From Streptomyces sp. ITFR-21 (GTDB taxonomy: Bacteria; Actinomycetota; Actinomycetes; Streptomycetales; Streptomycetaceae), in contig NZ_CP134605.1 of NCBI RefSeq assembly GCF_031844685.1, positions 4,461,001 to 4,525,000 of the forward strand: a stretch of 64,000 nt of DNA, written 5' to 3'. Shown here one piece after another: positions 50,994 through 58,627 of this stretch; the first letter of the stretch is position 1; each line of letters begins with the position of its first letter. The position numbers and the translations under genes were made by a program. The notes beneath the pieces were generated by a model. That model made no database searches. It was not told where the DNA came from and saw only the letters and a list, made by a program, of their open reading frames with translations.

Positions 50994-51635
50994 ATGACTG
51001 AAGCATCCGAAACCGGCGACGCCGGCGAGTACCTGGACGAGGCCCAGGAAAAGGCCGCCGCGGCCAACGCGGCGGCCGAGCGCGCCACCTACGGCAACGG
51101 CTGGGCCGAACAGCGCACCGGCCCCGTGGTCCGCCGCCGCGGGCAGGTCCAGGCCGGCACCACCGACCAGCGGCTGCTGGACAGCCACGGACCGACCGAC
51201 TGGGTACACGGCGACCCCTGGCGGGTCATGCGGATCCAGTCCGAGTTCGTCGAGGGCTTCGGCACCCTGGCCGAACTCGGCCCCGCCGTCAGCGTCTTCG
51301 GCTCCGCCCGTACCCCGGTCGGCTCCCGCGAGTACGAGGCCGGGGTGCGGATCGGCCGCGCGCTCGCCGAGGCGGACTTCGCGGTGATCACCGGCGGCGG
51401 CCCCGGCGCGATGGAGGCGGCCAACAAGGGCGCACTGGAGGCGGGCGGCGTCTCCGTCGGCCTCGGCATCGAGCTGCCGTTCGAGCAGGGGCTGAACCCC
51501 TACGTCGACATCGGCGTGAACTTCCGCTACTTCTTCGTCCGCAAGACGATGTTCGTGGATTGTTGGTCAACACGAGTATCGAGATACCCCTCCAGAGGAC
51601 CCCCACCTGCAAGACTGGGAACCGAGGGGGGCTGA
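50994..51635 (+). pseudogene. LOG/TIGR00730-family gene truncated by prophage insertion
   Basis: Residues 1-188 (to Val at 51555-51557) are a normal LOG-family N-terminal half: VFGSARTPVGSREYEAGVRI and VITGGGPGAMEAANKGALEA. From there the frame runs into phage DNA and adds 25 unrelated residues before a stop. The conserved PGGxGTxxE motif, essential in LOG phosphoribohydrolases (cytokinin-type nucleotide cleavage), is missing, so this product should be inactive. The 3' half of the gene should lie beyond the window at attR. An intact phage-borne copy is at 59217-59984. Confidence 0.9.
51540..51590 (+). other. attL (host-prophage junction)
   Basis: Host coding similarity to the LOG family runs through atgttcgt (51549-51556) and stops. 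The phage copy of the gene (59690-59698) shares this atgttcgt and then continues as a coding gene, while here the sequence becomes phage non-coding DNA. The phage arm contains the small inverted repeat TGTTGGTCAACA (51561-51572). The integrase gene starts about 90 bp away, the usual position next to an attachment site. The exact crossover dinucleotide needs attR. Confidence 0.8.
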
Positions 51636-51649
51636 CCAACGGAGGCTTG

Positions 51650-53377
51650 ATGCAGCTCCTCGAAAAGCTTCGGAAAATCCCCGGATTCGAAGTCCTCATC
51701 GCGATCATCTACTTGCGGATCTCGACCGACCGGGAAGAGCAGTTCAGCCTCACGGAACAGCTCATGGTCACCACAGAGTTCTGCGACAAGTGGGGCATTG
51801 GCGTATACGCCGTTATCGAAGACCGGGGCGAATCCGGTGGCACCTTCGAGAAACGCAAGATGGCCACCGTCTTCAACCACGTACGGCAGGGCGACGCCAA
51901 TATCGTCCTGACTGCCGACCGCAGCCGGTTTGGTCGAGGTGGGATCACCCTCAACCAGGCTTGGGAAAAGCAACTCAACGAGGTCGGCGGCTATCTCATC
52001 GCCGCGAAAAACCCTACCGACATCACCACTTCGGAGGGACGCACTCAGCGCGACACCGACGACTTCGTTGCACATATTCAGCGCAACCACATCGGCGACC
52101 ACTGGATTCGGACGCACGCGCGCCGCCGCAAAGAAGGTAAGCCTCATACGGGGGCGCCTCGTATGGGCTACATGATCTGCCCAGAGTGCACCCTGACCGA
52201 AGAGACTCTCTCGAACGGGAAGATAAGGCGCCGGGTCACCAAGCAGTGCGGCGAGTGCAATGGGCTCCATCAGATCGACAAGTTCCGAGCAGATGCCCTC
52301 GCGGAATTCATGGAACGCTGGACTGACGGAAACGAGCCCGCCCGTCGTCTGGTCATCGAGATGCGGAAGCGGGGTGTCACCTCTGTTCGCAACAACCCGA
52401 TGACTGAAGCCCAGTGGTTTGCCGCGCTGGATACGGGTTTCGGCGCAGGGTGGCTTCGCAGGCGAACGATCCCGGCAACAGGGCGTGGACTGACGCGCAA
52501 GTACACCAGCAATCGTCCCGACACCTACGACGTCTGGGAGCTGGGTAAGCACAAGCCCTGCATCACCAAGCCGGGACTCTGGGAACGCTATAAGGCCAAG
52601 CGGGGAACGCCGGCAGAAGAGGCGGCCTTCTCCTCTAAGGTTAAGCACCCGTTCAGCCCGTTTCTGCGCTGCGGTCGGCCGAAAGATCCCGAGCGCGTAC
52701 CGGTGACAACTCCCGGAGAGCTGTGCCGGAGTCGTATGACGGCAGGCAAGTCGAGAACAGGTCCCAAGGGCGCGAAGACCTATGTCGGCACGTACGGTTG
52801 CCGGGCAGTTCGAGAGAAGCTGTGTAGCGGGATCACCATCAGTCGGCATCTGGCAGACAAGTGCGTGTTGGACTGGTTGTCAGAGCAAGCCTCGGATGAG
52901 GAAAAAGGACGCGAGGCTGTCGCGAAGGCGGCGGTGAAGAAGGCGGAAGTCGAGAAGAAGAAATCCGCACTTCAGGAGCTTGAGACGAAGATCGCGGTTC
53001 TGGAGCGCAAGCTTTCCAGGCTTACGGACTTGCAGCTTGACGAAGAGGCTGCCCTGCACCCGACGGCCTTCCGCATCAAACAGGCCGAGATCACCGCAGA
53101 ACTCGATCCCCTCACCGCGATGCGGGATCAAATGAAAAAGAAGGCTTCAGCTCGGGTATCGAAGCCGCCGTCGCCCGCTGAGTTCCGCAGCCTGGCTGAT
53201 ACGTGGCCGCTGATGAACGACGACGAGAAGCGCATGTGCCTCGAACCGCTGGTCGACCACATGCTAGTGGTCAAGCAGCCCGGGAAGAAGAACAATCGCT
53301 TGGTGATTGTCCCGCACTGGGAAGTTCCTGCGGAAGAGGAATCTTCTCAAGACGACCATCTAGCCGCATGCGGCTGA
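51650..53377 (+). CDS. Large serine integrase
   Basis: This 575-residue protein starts at the ATG at 51650 with GGAGG just upstream. The resolvase-type catalytic domain has Ser25 in YLRISTDREEQFS and the Arg cluster ADRSRFGR (90-97). The recombinase domain is interrupted by a CPEC...CGEC pair (177-203), an unusual putative zinc knuckle. The zinc-ribbon domain has C341, C359, C384 and C392, followed by a long coiled coil (about 420-490). It integrates the phage at the LOG-family gene. Closest relatives cannot be named from sequence alone. Confidence 0.95.
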   Translation: MQLLEKLRKIPGFEVLIAIIYLRISTDREEQFSLTEQLMVTTEFCDKWGIGVYAVIEDRGESGGTFEKRKMATVFNHVRQGDANIVLTADRSRFGRGGITLNQAWEKQLNEVGGYLIAAKNPTDITTSEGRTQRDTDDFVAHIQRNHIGDHWIRTHARRRKEGKPHTGAPRMGYMICPECTLTEETLSNGKIRRRVTKQCGECNGLHQIDKFRADALAEFMERWTDGNEPARRLVIEMRKRGVTSVRNNPMTEAQWFAALDTGFGAGWLRRRTIPATGRGLTRKYTSNRPDTYDVWELGKHKPCITKPGLWERYKAKRGTPAEEAAFSSKVKHPFSPFLRCGRPKDPERVPVTTPGELCRSRMTAGKSRTGPKGAKTYVGTYGCRAVREKLCSGITISRHLADKCVLDWLSEQASDEEKGREAVAKAAVKKAEVEKKKSALQELETKIAVLERKLSRLTDLQLDEEAALHPTAFRIKQAEITAELDPLTAMRDQMKKKASARVSKPPSPAEFRSLADTWPLMNDDEKRMCLEPLVDHMLVVKQPGKKNNRLVIVPHWEVPAEEESSQDDHLAACG

Positions 53378-53480
53378 GGATGGTCCCGTAGGCGCCCCAG
53401 AACCGATCCATGCACTGATCGCGGTGCGCGGCCTGGTCCGGGGTAAGCCCAGCGCCCGGGGAGCGGTCATTCGTCGACAT
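53271..53480 (-). CDS. Small hypothetical phage protein (overlaps integrase end)
   Basis: This 69-residue reading frame has an ATG at 53480 preceded by GGAAGG. It encodes MSTNDRSPGAGLTPDQAAHR and a central helix QCMDRFWGAYGTILSRMRLD. It converges with the integrase gene and overlaps its last 107 bases; the overlapping tail looks like read-through of integrase antisense, so the true protein may matter only for its first 45 residues. Coding status is uncertain. Confidence 0.4.
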   Translation of the reverse strand: MSTNDRSPGAGLTPDQAAHRDQCMDRFWGAYGTILSRMRLDGRLEKIPLPQELPSAGQSPSDCSSSRAA

Positions 53481-53570
53481 GGCAATGACCTTCCCCGGGT
53501 GCTGGCGTTTTGTCAGCGGCCATTGGGGTGAATGAATTACAGTTAGAAAATACCAAGAGAGCGAGGTTCG

Positions 53571-53960
53571 GTGGCCAGGCATACCGTTCGGCTGCGGGGC
53601 GAGGGCCGGTTCCAGTGCACGGGCTGTCGGGCCGCTTTTGCCTCCAAGGAGCGGGCGGGGCAGGCGGAGTTCGAGTGCCCGGAGGTCCCTCTACCCCACG
53701 GATTCAGGCGGGAGCACATCGTGTATCCCACCTGGGGGCGCGACCGATCCTGCGAGGACTGGAATTGCGATGAGCCGGACCCGACACATCTGCACGGGCC
53801 CGAGCCATATTGCGATGACACGGGTTGCCCCTGTATGACGCACACCTGCGACTGCGATGTGTGCGAAGGCAGGGTTCAAGCCCCGGGACTGAACGTCCTG
53901 CGGGATAATCACGAGGGCGACGAAGCCGAGAAGCTGAGTCGTCGAGACAAGGTGGGGTGA
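53571..53960 (+). CDS. Cys-rich hypothetical phage protein
   Basis: This 129-residue protein starts at a GTG. It has a zinc-finger-like start (FQCTGCRAAFASK), then CPEVPLPHGF, and a remarkable cluster of CxxC-type motifs (SCEDWNCDEPD, YCDDTGCPCM, TCDCDVCEG). It probably binds several zinc ions. No known function. An AT-richer stretch just before it (53520-53570) may hold its promoter. Confidence 0.65.
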   Translation: MARHTVRLRGEGRFQCTGCRAAFASKERAGQAEFECPEVPLPHGFRREHIVYPTWGRDRSCEDWNCDEPDPTHLHGPEPYCDDTGCPCMTHTCDCDVCEGRVQAPGLNVLRDNHEGDEAEKLSRRDKVG

Positions 53961-53969
53961 AAGGACGAC

Positions 53970-54257
53970 ATGAGTTACGTCGTGGCGAAGTTGAAGCTGG
54001 AGGCCGGCGGAGACGACCTGGTGGTCACCGACGAGATCAAGGTGGCCACCAAGGTCGAGGACGCGGTCAACCGGATCGGTGGCTGGAACGGTGACGTCTT
54101 CGCGGTGTGGGACGTCGATGGCCGGCCGAACCCGGCCGAGGCCGAAGGCATCGCACAGAGCCAGCTCCCGGAGTCCCTGTGGGTCATCGCGGGGGAGATG
54201 CCGTTCCAGATCGAGGACCGGTACATCGAGACGGTACGGCAGGACAGCCGTGGCTGA
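53970..54257 (+). CDS. Hypothetical phage protein
   Basis: This 95-residue protein has an ATG at 53970 with AAAGGA upstream. It begins MSYVVAKLKLEAGGDDLVVT, and the body mixes beta strands with an acidic helix (ESLWVIAGEMPFQIEDRYIE). It follows the Cys-rich gene by nine bases and is probably co-transcribed. Unrecognised. Confidence 0.6.
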   Translation: MSYVVAKLKLEAGGDDLVVTDEIKVATKVEDAVNRIGGWNGDVFAVWDVDGRPNPAEAEGIAQSQLPESLWVIAGEMPFQIEDRYIETVRQDSRG

Positions 54258-54314
54258 GCCAGCCCGACAGCCGTCCGAGGCACCTGGAGAGGCCACGGCG
54301 GAGGTGAATCTCCG

Positions 54315-54566
54315 ATGATGGGGTTCTACGTCGACAAGCGGGCGCCGGGGATCGCCGTCGTGTGGGAGGGCGGCACAGGATTCCAGCTCCGCAGGTTCCG
54401 TGCCGATCCGGACTACGGGGAGGTCACCATCCTCGGCGGGGCGGCGACGGACGAGAACTTGAACATGCGGCGCAAGGCCACGCCCGACAACGTCCAGGCG
54501 CACATCGGCGCTATCTTCGACCGGCTGGAAAAGGAAGAGATCACGCTCAAAGAACCGGCCGAATAA
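54315..54566 (+). CDS. Hypothetical phage protein
   Basis: This 83-residue protein has GGAGG 10 bases before the ATG at 54315. It starts MMGFYVDKRAPGIAVVWEGG, a strand-rich half, and ends in an amphipathic helix (HIGAIFDRLEKEEITLKEPA). Unrecognised. A short GTG-started frame (54250-54318) ends across its start and may couple it to the previous gene. Confidence 0.6.
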   Translation: MMGFYVDKRAPGIAVVWEGGTGFQLRRFRADPDYGEVTILGGAATDENLNMRRKATPDNVQAHIGAIFDRLEKEEITLKEPAE

Positions 54567-54583
54567 GCGCCATCTCATCCACG

Positions 54584-54619
54584 AAGCCCCTCGTCTCCTT
54601 CGGGAGCCGGGGGGCTTCT
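54584..54619 (+). terminator. Hairpin between phage genes
   Basis: Arms gaagcccc (54584-54591) and ggggcttc (54612-54619) follow the stop of the preceding gene. The sequence right after it (tgtcatgtcc) resembles that after the hairpin at 55035-55063. Confidence 0.6.
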
Positions 54620-54651
54620 GTCATGTCCAGACACATTTCGAGGAGGAGTCG

Positions 54652-55014
54652 ATGGATGACTCGCGGATAACGCCTTCGCTGCTCGGGTTCGTCACGTGCG
54701 TACCGAATGAGCGGATGGAGACCGACGAGTTCTGGGAGCGCGTGGGGCACGCCCTGGTTGGGCTGGTGCCGCTGCGCATCTGGGAGCTGCGGGACGCGAG
54801 CGAGCTGGAGATCGGCGTGTTGGCGAAGGAGTGCTCGGCGCTGATCGCGTCCGGGGCGGACGCCTTCATGTTCCAGAAGCAGCAGCAGAAGCCGACTGGG
54901 GTCCTGGCGGCCCTGGCGACGGCGTTCGCGGTCCTGGCACGAGTCGAGGGCGGGATCACGCACCTGGGCGTGCACGCGTGCTTGGAGCCGCATGCGGGGT
55001 GCCCGAGGGAGTAG
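54652..55014 (+). CDS. Hypothetical phage protein
   Basis: This 120-residue protein has an ATG at 54652 after GAGGAGGAG. It contains ETDEFWERVGHALVGLVPLR and a Gln/Lys-rich turn (MFQKQQQKPTG), then AALATAFAVLARVEGGITHL. It looks soluble and helical. Unrecognised. It is flanked by hairpins on both sides, so it may be an independently expressed cargo gene. Confidence 0.6.
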   Translation: MDDSRITPSLLGFVTCVPNERMETDEFWERVGHALVGLVPLRIWELRDASELEIGVLAKECSALIASGADAFMFQKQQQKPTGVLAALATAFAVLARVEGGITHLGVHACLEPHAGCPRE

Positions 55015-55034
55015 GCCGACGCCGTAGGTCGGTC

Positions 55035-55063
55035 AGCCCCCGCTTCGGTCCGGAGCGGGGGCT
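55035..55063 (+). terminator. 10-bp hairpin between phage genes
   Basis: Perfect arms agcccccgct (55035-55044) and agcgggggct (55054-55063) with a 9-nt loop follow the preceding stop. The next bases (tcgtcatgtct) match those after the hairpin at 54584-54619. Confidence 0.7.
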
Positions 55064-55083
55064 TCGTCATGTCTGGAGGTCTC

Positions 55084-55290
55084 GTGTCTTTCCTCTTCTC
55101 GGTTCTGGAGTTGATCTTCTACAGCCCCTGGACGGCGGTGGCCACCTTGGGCGTCCTTGTTGTGGGGGGCTTTTCCCTTGTACTGCTGGCGGACTCTGAC
55201 TGGCGGCCGAAGCTGCCGACGATGCCGAAGCCGAGGATGCCGAAGCTGAGGAGGCGGAGGAAGCCGAAGAGACGGCACCGGAAGAGGTGA
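55084..55290 (+). CDS. Small phage membrane protein with basic tail
   Basis: From the GTG at 55084 (GGAGG six bases upstream) it encodes 68 residues. One or two hydrophobic stretches (SFLFSVLELIFYSPW; AVATLGVLVVGGFSLVLLA) are followed by a strongly basic Pro/Arg/Lys tail (PKPRMPKLRRRRKPKRRHRK). It could be a membrane-anchored nucleic-acid or membrane-surface binder. Function unknown. An ATG at 55069 is an alternative start. Confidence 0.6.
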   Translation: MSFLFSVLELIFYSPWTAVATLGVLVVGGFSLVLLADSDWRPKLPTMPKPRMPKLRRRRKPKRRHRKR

Positions 55291-55345
55291 AAAATCCCGT
55301 ACTGGCGGTGGCGGATGGTAGACAGGCGCTGTGAAGGAGAGGCGT

Positions 55346-56059
55346 ATGGACAACCGACTGGAGACTCGTCTGGCGGCCGTGATCGCGACGGTGTCGGCCC
55401 TGGAATCGGGTCTCAAAGACCCCGAACTCCTCAGCGTGGGTGTGGCGATCCGCAAGACGGCGGAGAAGCTGGGGGTCAACGACACTACGACGCGGGCGGA
55501 CGTCTTGATGCTGCTGGCGGAGGGGCGGCTTGTGCAGGTCTCACATGTCGGCCGGCGCCTGCTCTTCCCGTGGCCGGCGCAGGATGAGGAGGCGCCGACG
55601 CCGTGGGTGAACGGCGCGGTTAAGCGTGGCTGGTACGAGATCACCGATCACCGGCAGCCCGGCCCGGCGATGGCGAAGGTCCGATTCCTCTTCACGCCGG
55701 AGCGTCTGGCAGCCGTGATGAAGCGCCTTCGCGAGGCAGACGCCTCCGAGAAGGCCGAGGTGCAGGAGCGCGAGCAACGCCGCCGTGAGGCGTACGCGGC
55801 GGAGAGTGCGGCGAGGGACGCGGAAGAGAAGGCGGCCTTCAGGGAGCATTACCCGGTCTTGGCCGACTTGCTGGAGCGGCTCCACGCACAGGTGCACGTG
55901 CCGGGGCGCTCGGCGATGGGAGTGCGGGTGGACGTGCAGGAGAACCGAAGCCTCGGTGCGTTGGGACGGGTGTCCATCGAGGTGACCGACGAGAGGTTCG
56001 GCGCCTTGGAGGCGATCTTGCGGGACGGCCTGGGTGAGCGGGGCGAGGAGCTGCCGTAG
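55346..56059 (+). CDS. Phage protein with winged-helix-like N-terminus
   Basis: This 237-residue protein has an ATG at 55346 after AAGGAG. Residues 1-70 read like a winged helix (IRKTAEKLGVNDTTTRADVL, MLLAEGRLVQVSHVGRRLLF). A charged coiled coil follows (SEKAEVQEREQRRREAYAAE), then a C-terminal globular part. It may be a regulator or DNA-binding accessory protein of the phage. No family recognised. Confidence 0.55.
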   Translation: MDNRLETRLAAVIATVSALESGLKDPELLSVGVAIRKTAEKLGVNDTTTRADVLMLLAEGRLVQVSHVGRRLLFPWPAQDEEAPTPWVNGAVKRGWYEITDHRQPGPAMAKVRFLFTPERLAAVMKRLREADASEKAEVQEREQRRREAYAAESAARDAEEKAAFREHYPVLADLLERLHAQVHVPGRSAMGVRVDVQENRSLGALGRVSIEVTDERFGALEAILRDGLGERGEELP

Positions 56060-56111
56060 GAGCGGGTTCCGGTCGGGAAGTACGCGGAAGGGGTTACTCC
56101 CTTGGCGTGGG

Positions 56112-57593
56112 TTACTCGACGATCTCGGCGTCCATGATGCCCATCTGGCCGAGGGCGTCTTCGGCTGACACTGTTCCGGCGGGGGACAGCGCGGGGGGCC
56201 CGTCGCTCTTTGGCCCGAAGAGTCGGCTGATCAAGCCGACCTCCGCGTTGTCCTTGCTCTGCATCTTCATCGAGAAGGTGAATCCGGCCTCTTCGATGTC
56301 GGACTTGAGCTTGACGAATCTCGCGAGGCGATCCATCTCCTGGGAGAGATTTGGGTCGGCGTACCCGCCTTCTACCTCCTCTGACATGCGCATAGAGAAG
56401 ACGCGCATGGCCTGCATGCTGATCATGCTGTCAAGGAGCGCGATGTACTGCTCCTTGGTGCGGACGCGGACGGGCAGCTCGTACGCGCAGGATTCCCCGG
56501 GCTGGTACTCGGGGCACTTTTGGGCCAGGAAGCACCCGTCACAGACGCGGACGCCGGGGTCGACGGCGTTGATGCGGTGCTCGGTGCGGGTGCGGCGTTC
56601 ACCCGTGTCGGGGTCGGTGTAGCGGTGAAGGAACTCCTCGGTCTCGATGCCGGGTAGCAGTTTCCTCACTCGTTTGGCAGACGGCTCAGTTACCCCCTCG
56701 TGCCCGGCCTTCTCGGGCGTCGCCGTAACTGTGGGGGCACTGCTTTCCGCGTTGTCTGGTGTGGGGGGTAGGGGCGTTGTAGTTACTGTCTTGCCATGGC
56801 GCTGCGAGATGTGGTCGATCTGATGGCGCCACGACCACAGGGACAGCCGGAGGTTCTCGCTCGCGTCGTCGTTGTCGATGAGGTCTGCGTCGAAGCCGGC
56901 GCCGGTGATGAGGGTGCGGTGGCGCTTGCGTGCCTGCCCCTTGTATCTGGCGGGGTACCGCTTCATCTCGTTGCCGGTCCAGACGAACGTCTCGCCGTGT
57001 TGGGCGGCGCTCAGCCAGGTGGTGGAGGAGACGGAGTACCAGTCGGCGGAGAGCATGAGTGGCGGGGATGAGAACCCCATCCCGTGGAGCTTGATCTGGC
57101 GGGAGAGGCTGCGGAGTACGGGGATGATGTCCCGGTCGCCGCAGGTGCCCTGACCGACGGCGATGTAGGGGTATTGGTCGGCCATGCGCTTGAGGGCGTC
57201 GAGGCCCCATTCCTCGTGCCAGACGACGATGGACTTTTCGGGGTCGAGGTGCTGCCGGCGGGCCTCGATCCAGTCGCGGCCCATGGGCAGTGCGTCGAAC
57301 TCCGTGTACGCCTGGACGCGGTCCAGGTTCTGTTCGGCGAACTCGTCGTAGTGGTCGGCTATCTCCTGGATCTCCTCGGGGGTGACCTCGACGCCGGCCC
57401 GGTTGAGCGTGTGACAGCCACTGTCCAGGAAGACGGACTGCTCGGGGGAGTAGTGCTCAGCGATCGACCAGGGCTTGGTGAACTTCACCCGGCGCCGCAA
57501 CCCCATGTAGGACATGCCGACGTGGGGGACGCTTTCGGCCGCGCACAGGGTTCTGTGGGAGGGGATTTCTGTGCCGGCGAAGTAGAAGATCAC
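56112..57593 (-). CDS. DpdA/tRNA-guanine transglycosylase-like phage protein
   Basis: This 493-residue protein starts at a GTG overlapping the previous stop (GTGA). The N-terminal half fits the TGT-type barrel of phage DpdA, which inserts preQ0-type 7-deazaguanines into DNA: VFLDSGCHTL (54-63), IAVGQGTCGDRD (145-154), HGMGFSSP (170-177) and SVSSTTWLSAAQHG (187-200). In relatives I recall an Asp in that last motif; here it is Ser, so activity is uncertain. The C-terminal part adds a Cys cluster (VCDGCFLAQKCPEYQPGESC) and helices, an unusual extension. No preQ0 synthesis genes are visible nearby. Confidence 0.55.
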   Translation of the reverse strand: MIFYFAGTEIPSHRTLCAAESVPHVGMSYMGLRRRVKFTKPWSIAEHYSPEQSVFLDSGCHTLNRAGVEVTPEEIQEIADHYDEFAEQNLDRVQAYTEFDALPMGRDWIEARRQHLDPEKSIVVWHEEWGLDALKRMADQYPYIAVGQGTCGDRDIIPVLRSLSRQIKLHGMGFSSPPLMLSADWYSVSSTTWLSAAQHGETFVWTGNEMKRYPARYKGQARKRHRTLITGAGFDADLIDNDDASENLRLSLWSWRHQIDHISQRHGKTVTTTPLPPTPDNAESSAPTVTATPEKAGHEGVTEPSAKRVRKLLPGIETEEFLHRYTDPDTGERRTRTEHRINAVDPGVRVCDGCFLAQKCPEYQPGESCAYELPVRVRTKEQYIALLDSMISMQAMRVFSMRMSEEVEGGYADPNLSQEMDRLARFVKLKSDIEEAGFTFSMKMQSKDNAEVGLISRLFGPKSDGPPALSPAGTVSAEDALGQMGIMDAEIVE

Positions 57594-57775
57594 GATGTCT
57601 CCGGGCGGGCTGCGTCGTAGAACTGCTGGCGGCGGAAGTGGTGGTTGTCCTCTGCGCAGATTCCGGCGACGTCCTGGGTGACTCGGTCGAGCGCATTCGC
57701 GGCCTCGGGATAGCACTCGTGTGCGTGGCGGAGGATCTCGGCCAAGGCGCGGTAGTGCTTGCGGGACATGCTCAT
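57590..57775 (-). CDS. Small hypothetical phage protein
   Basis: This 61-residue helical protein begins MSMSRKHYRALAEILRHAHE. It overlaps its neighbours by four bases at both ends (ATGA upstream, GTGA downstream), so it is translationally coupled to the DpdA-like gene. Similar short proteins occur in actinophages. Function unknown. Confidence 0.65.
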   Translation of the reverse strand: MSMSRKHYRALAEILRHAHECYPEAANALDRVTQDVAGICAEDNHHFRRQQFYDAARPETS

Positions 57776-58044
57776 GCGGCGCCTGCTTCGCGGGTGTCGA
57801 TCAGGGTGACCACGGTGGCGCCGTTGTGGCCATGAATCTCCACGACGTCGTTGATGGAGTCGTAGACGGCGGTGGAGGCGATGTGCGTGTTCCAGCGCAT
57901 GGCTACGGTGCCGTCGGGAAAGATCACGCCTCCCGCCACGGTCCCGGTGCCGGAAATTCCGGTGACGTCCTCGGCGCGGTCGAGGTGGAACCGCACGAGA
58001 TCGGTGTCTCGGCGGTGGGCCGTGGTGGTGTGCTTGGCGCTCAT
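57772..58044 (-). CDS. Small hypothetical phage protein
   Basis: This 90-residue, beta-rich protein (GTVAGGVIFPDGTVAMRWNT, NDVVEIHGHNGATVVTLID) is linked by four-base ATGA overlaps to both flanking genes. Unrecognised. Its place inside the coupled run suggests a role together with the DpdA-like protein. Confidence 0.62.
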   Translation of the reverse strand: MSAKHTTTAHRRDTDLVRFHLDRAEDVTGISGTGTVAGGVIFPDGTVAMRWNTHIASTAVYDSINDVVEIHGHNGATVVTLIDTREAGAA

Positions 58045-58508
58045 GGCTGCTCCGTGCTGTGGGGGAAGAGGCGGAGATCGTGCTGGCGCTCGACGGCACC
58101 GGCGAGGTCGGTCCAGGGGCGGACTTCCTGGGGGCTGGGGGTGGGCTGCTGGGGCCCTTGGAAGGCGGGGGTGACGAGCGCGGTGTTCCAGCCGGCCGAG
58201 GTCTCGGCTGTGGCGCAGGCGGGGTCGGACTCGATGACGAGGGCGCCGATGCGCCAAGCGCGGACGCGCTGGAGTACTTCGAGGCGGCCGGCCGGTCCGG
58301 GCTCGGGGGCGTGGAGGTAGGACTGGTGGCCGGTCAGGTGCCGCTTGGTGAGCCACAGAGCGATGTCTTGCTCGGTCCACGTGTGGGAGAGCAGGTGCAG
58401 GCGCGAGTTCTTGACGAGGGCCTGGTACAGGCCCCATCCGGTGTCGTAGTGGCCTTCGGTGCCGGGTATGCGGAGGACGCCTTCGACGACCAGCACGGCT
58501 GTCAGCAC
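58041..58508 (-). CDS. Hypothetical phage protein, first gene of the coupled run
   Basis: The GTG at 58508 is chosen because GGAG lies about 10 bases upstream; an earlier ATG (58583) is in frame but has no ribosome site. It gives 155 residues: VLVVEGVLRIPGTEGHYDTG, LLSHTWTEQDIALWLTKRHL and WRIGALVIESDPACATAET. The layout resembles a HAD-like fold found in phages, but the first catalytic Asp is replaced (VVEG), so enzymatic activity is doubtful. The AT-richer gap to the divergent gene (58509-58627) probably holds both promoters. Confidence 0.5.
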   Translation of the reverse strand: MLTAVLVVEGVLRIPGTEGHYDTGWGLYQALVKNSRLHLLSHTWTEQDIALWLTKRHLTGHQSYLHAPEPGPAGRLEVLQRVRAWRIGALVIESDPACATAETSAGWNTALVTPAFQGPQQPTPSPQEVRPWTDLAGAVERQHDLRLFPHSTEQP

Positions 58509-58627
58509 GTTGATCAGCTCCGTATGCCTGATAAGTGCAGAAAGCGTATTAATGCTGGATTTTGGAACGGTAATGATTGGCACCCGCGACTGCGGCGTTA
58601 GGGTGCGAGCAGAAGGGGGAGAAGCCG

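Noticed and set aside
51540-51590. tRNA attachment site for the prophage
   Set aside because: No tRNA gene is present at the junction; the target is the protein-coding LOG-family gene, as usual for serine integrases.
54250-54318. 22-codon frame between two phage genes
   Set aside because: It overlaps both neighbours and could be a coupling peptide, but nothing shows that it is a real protein.
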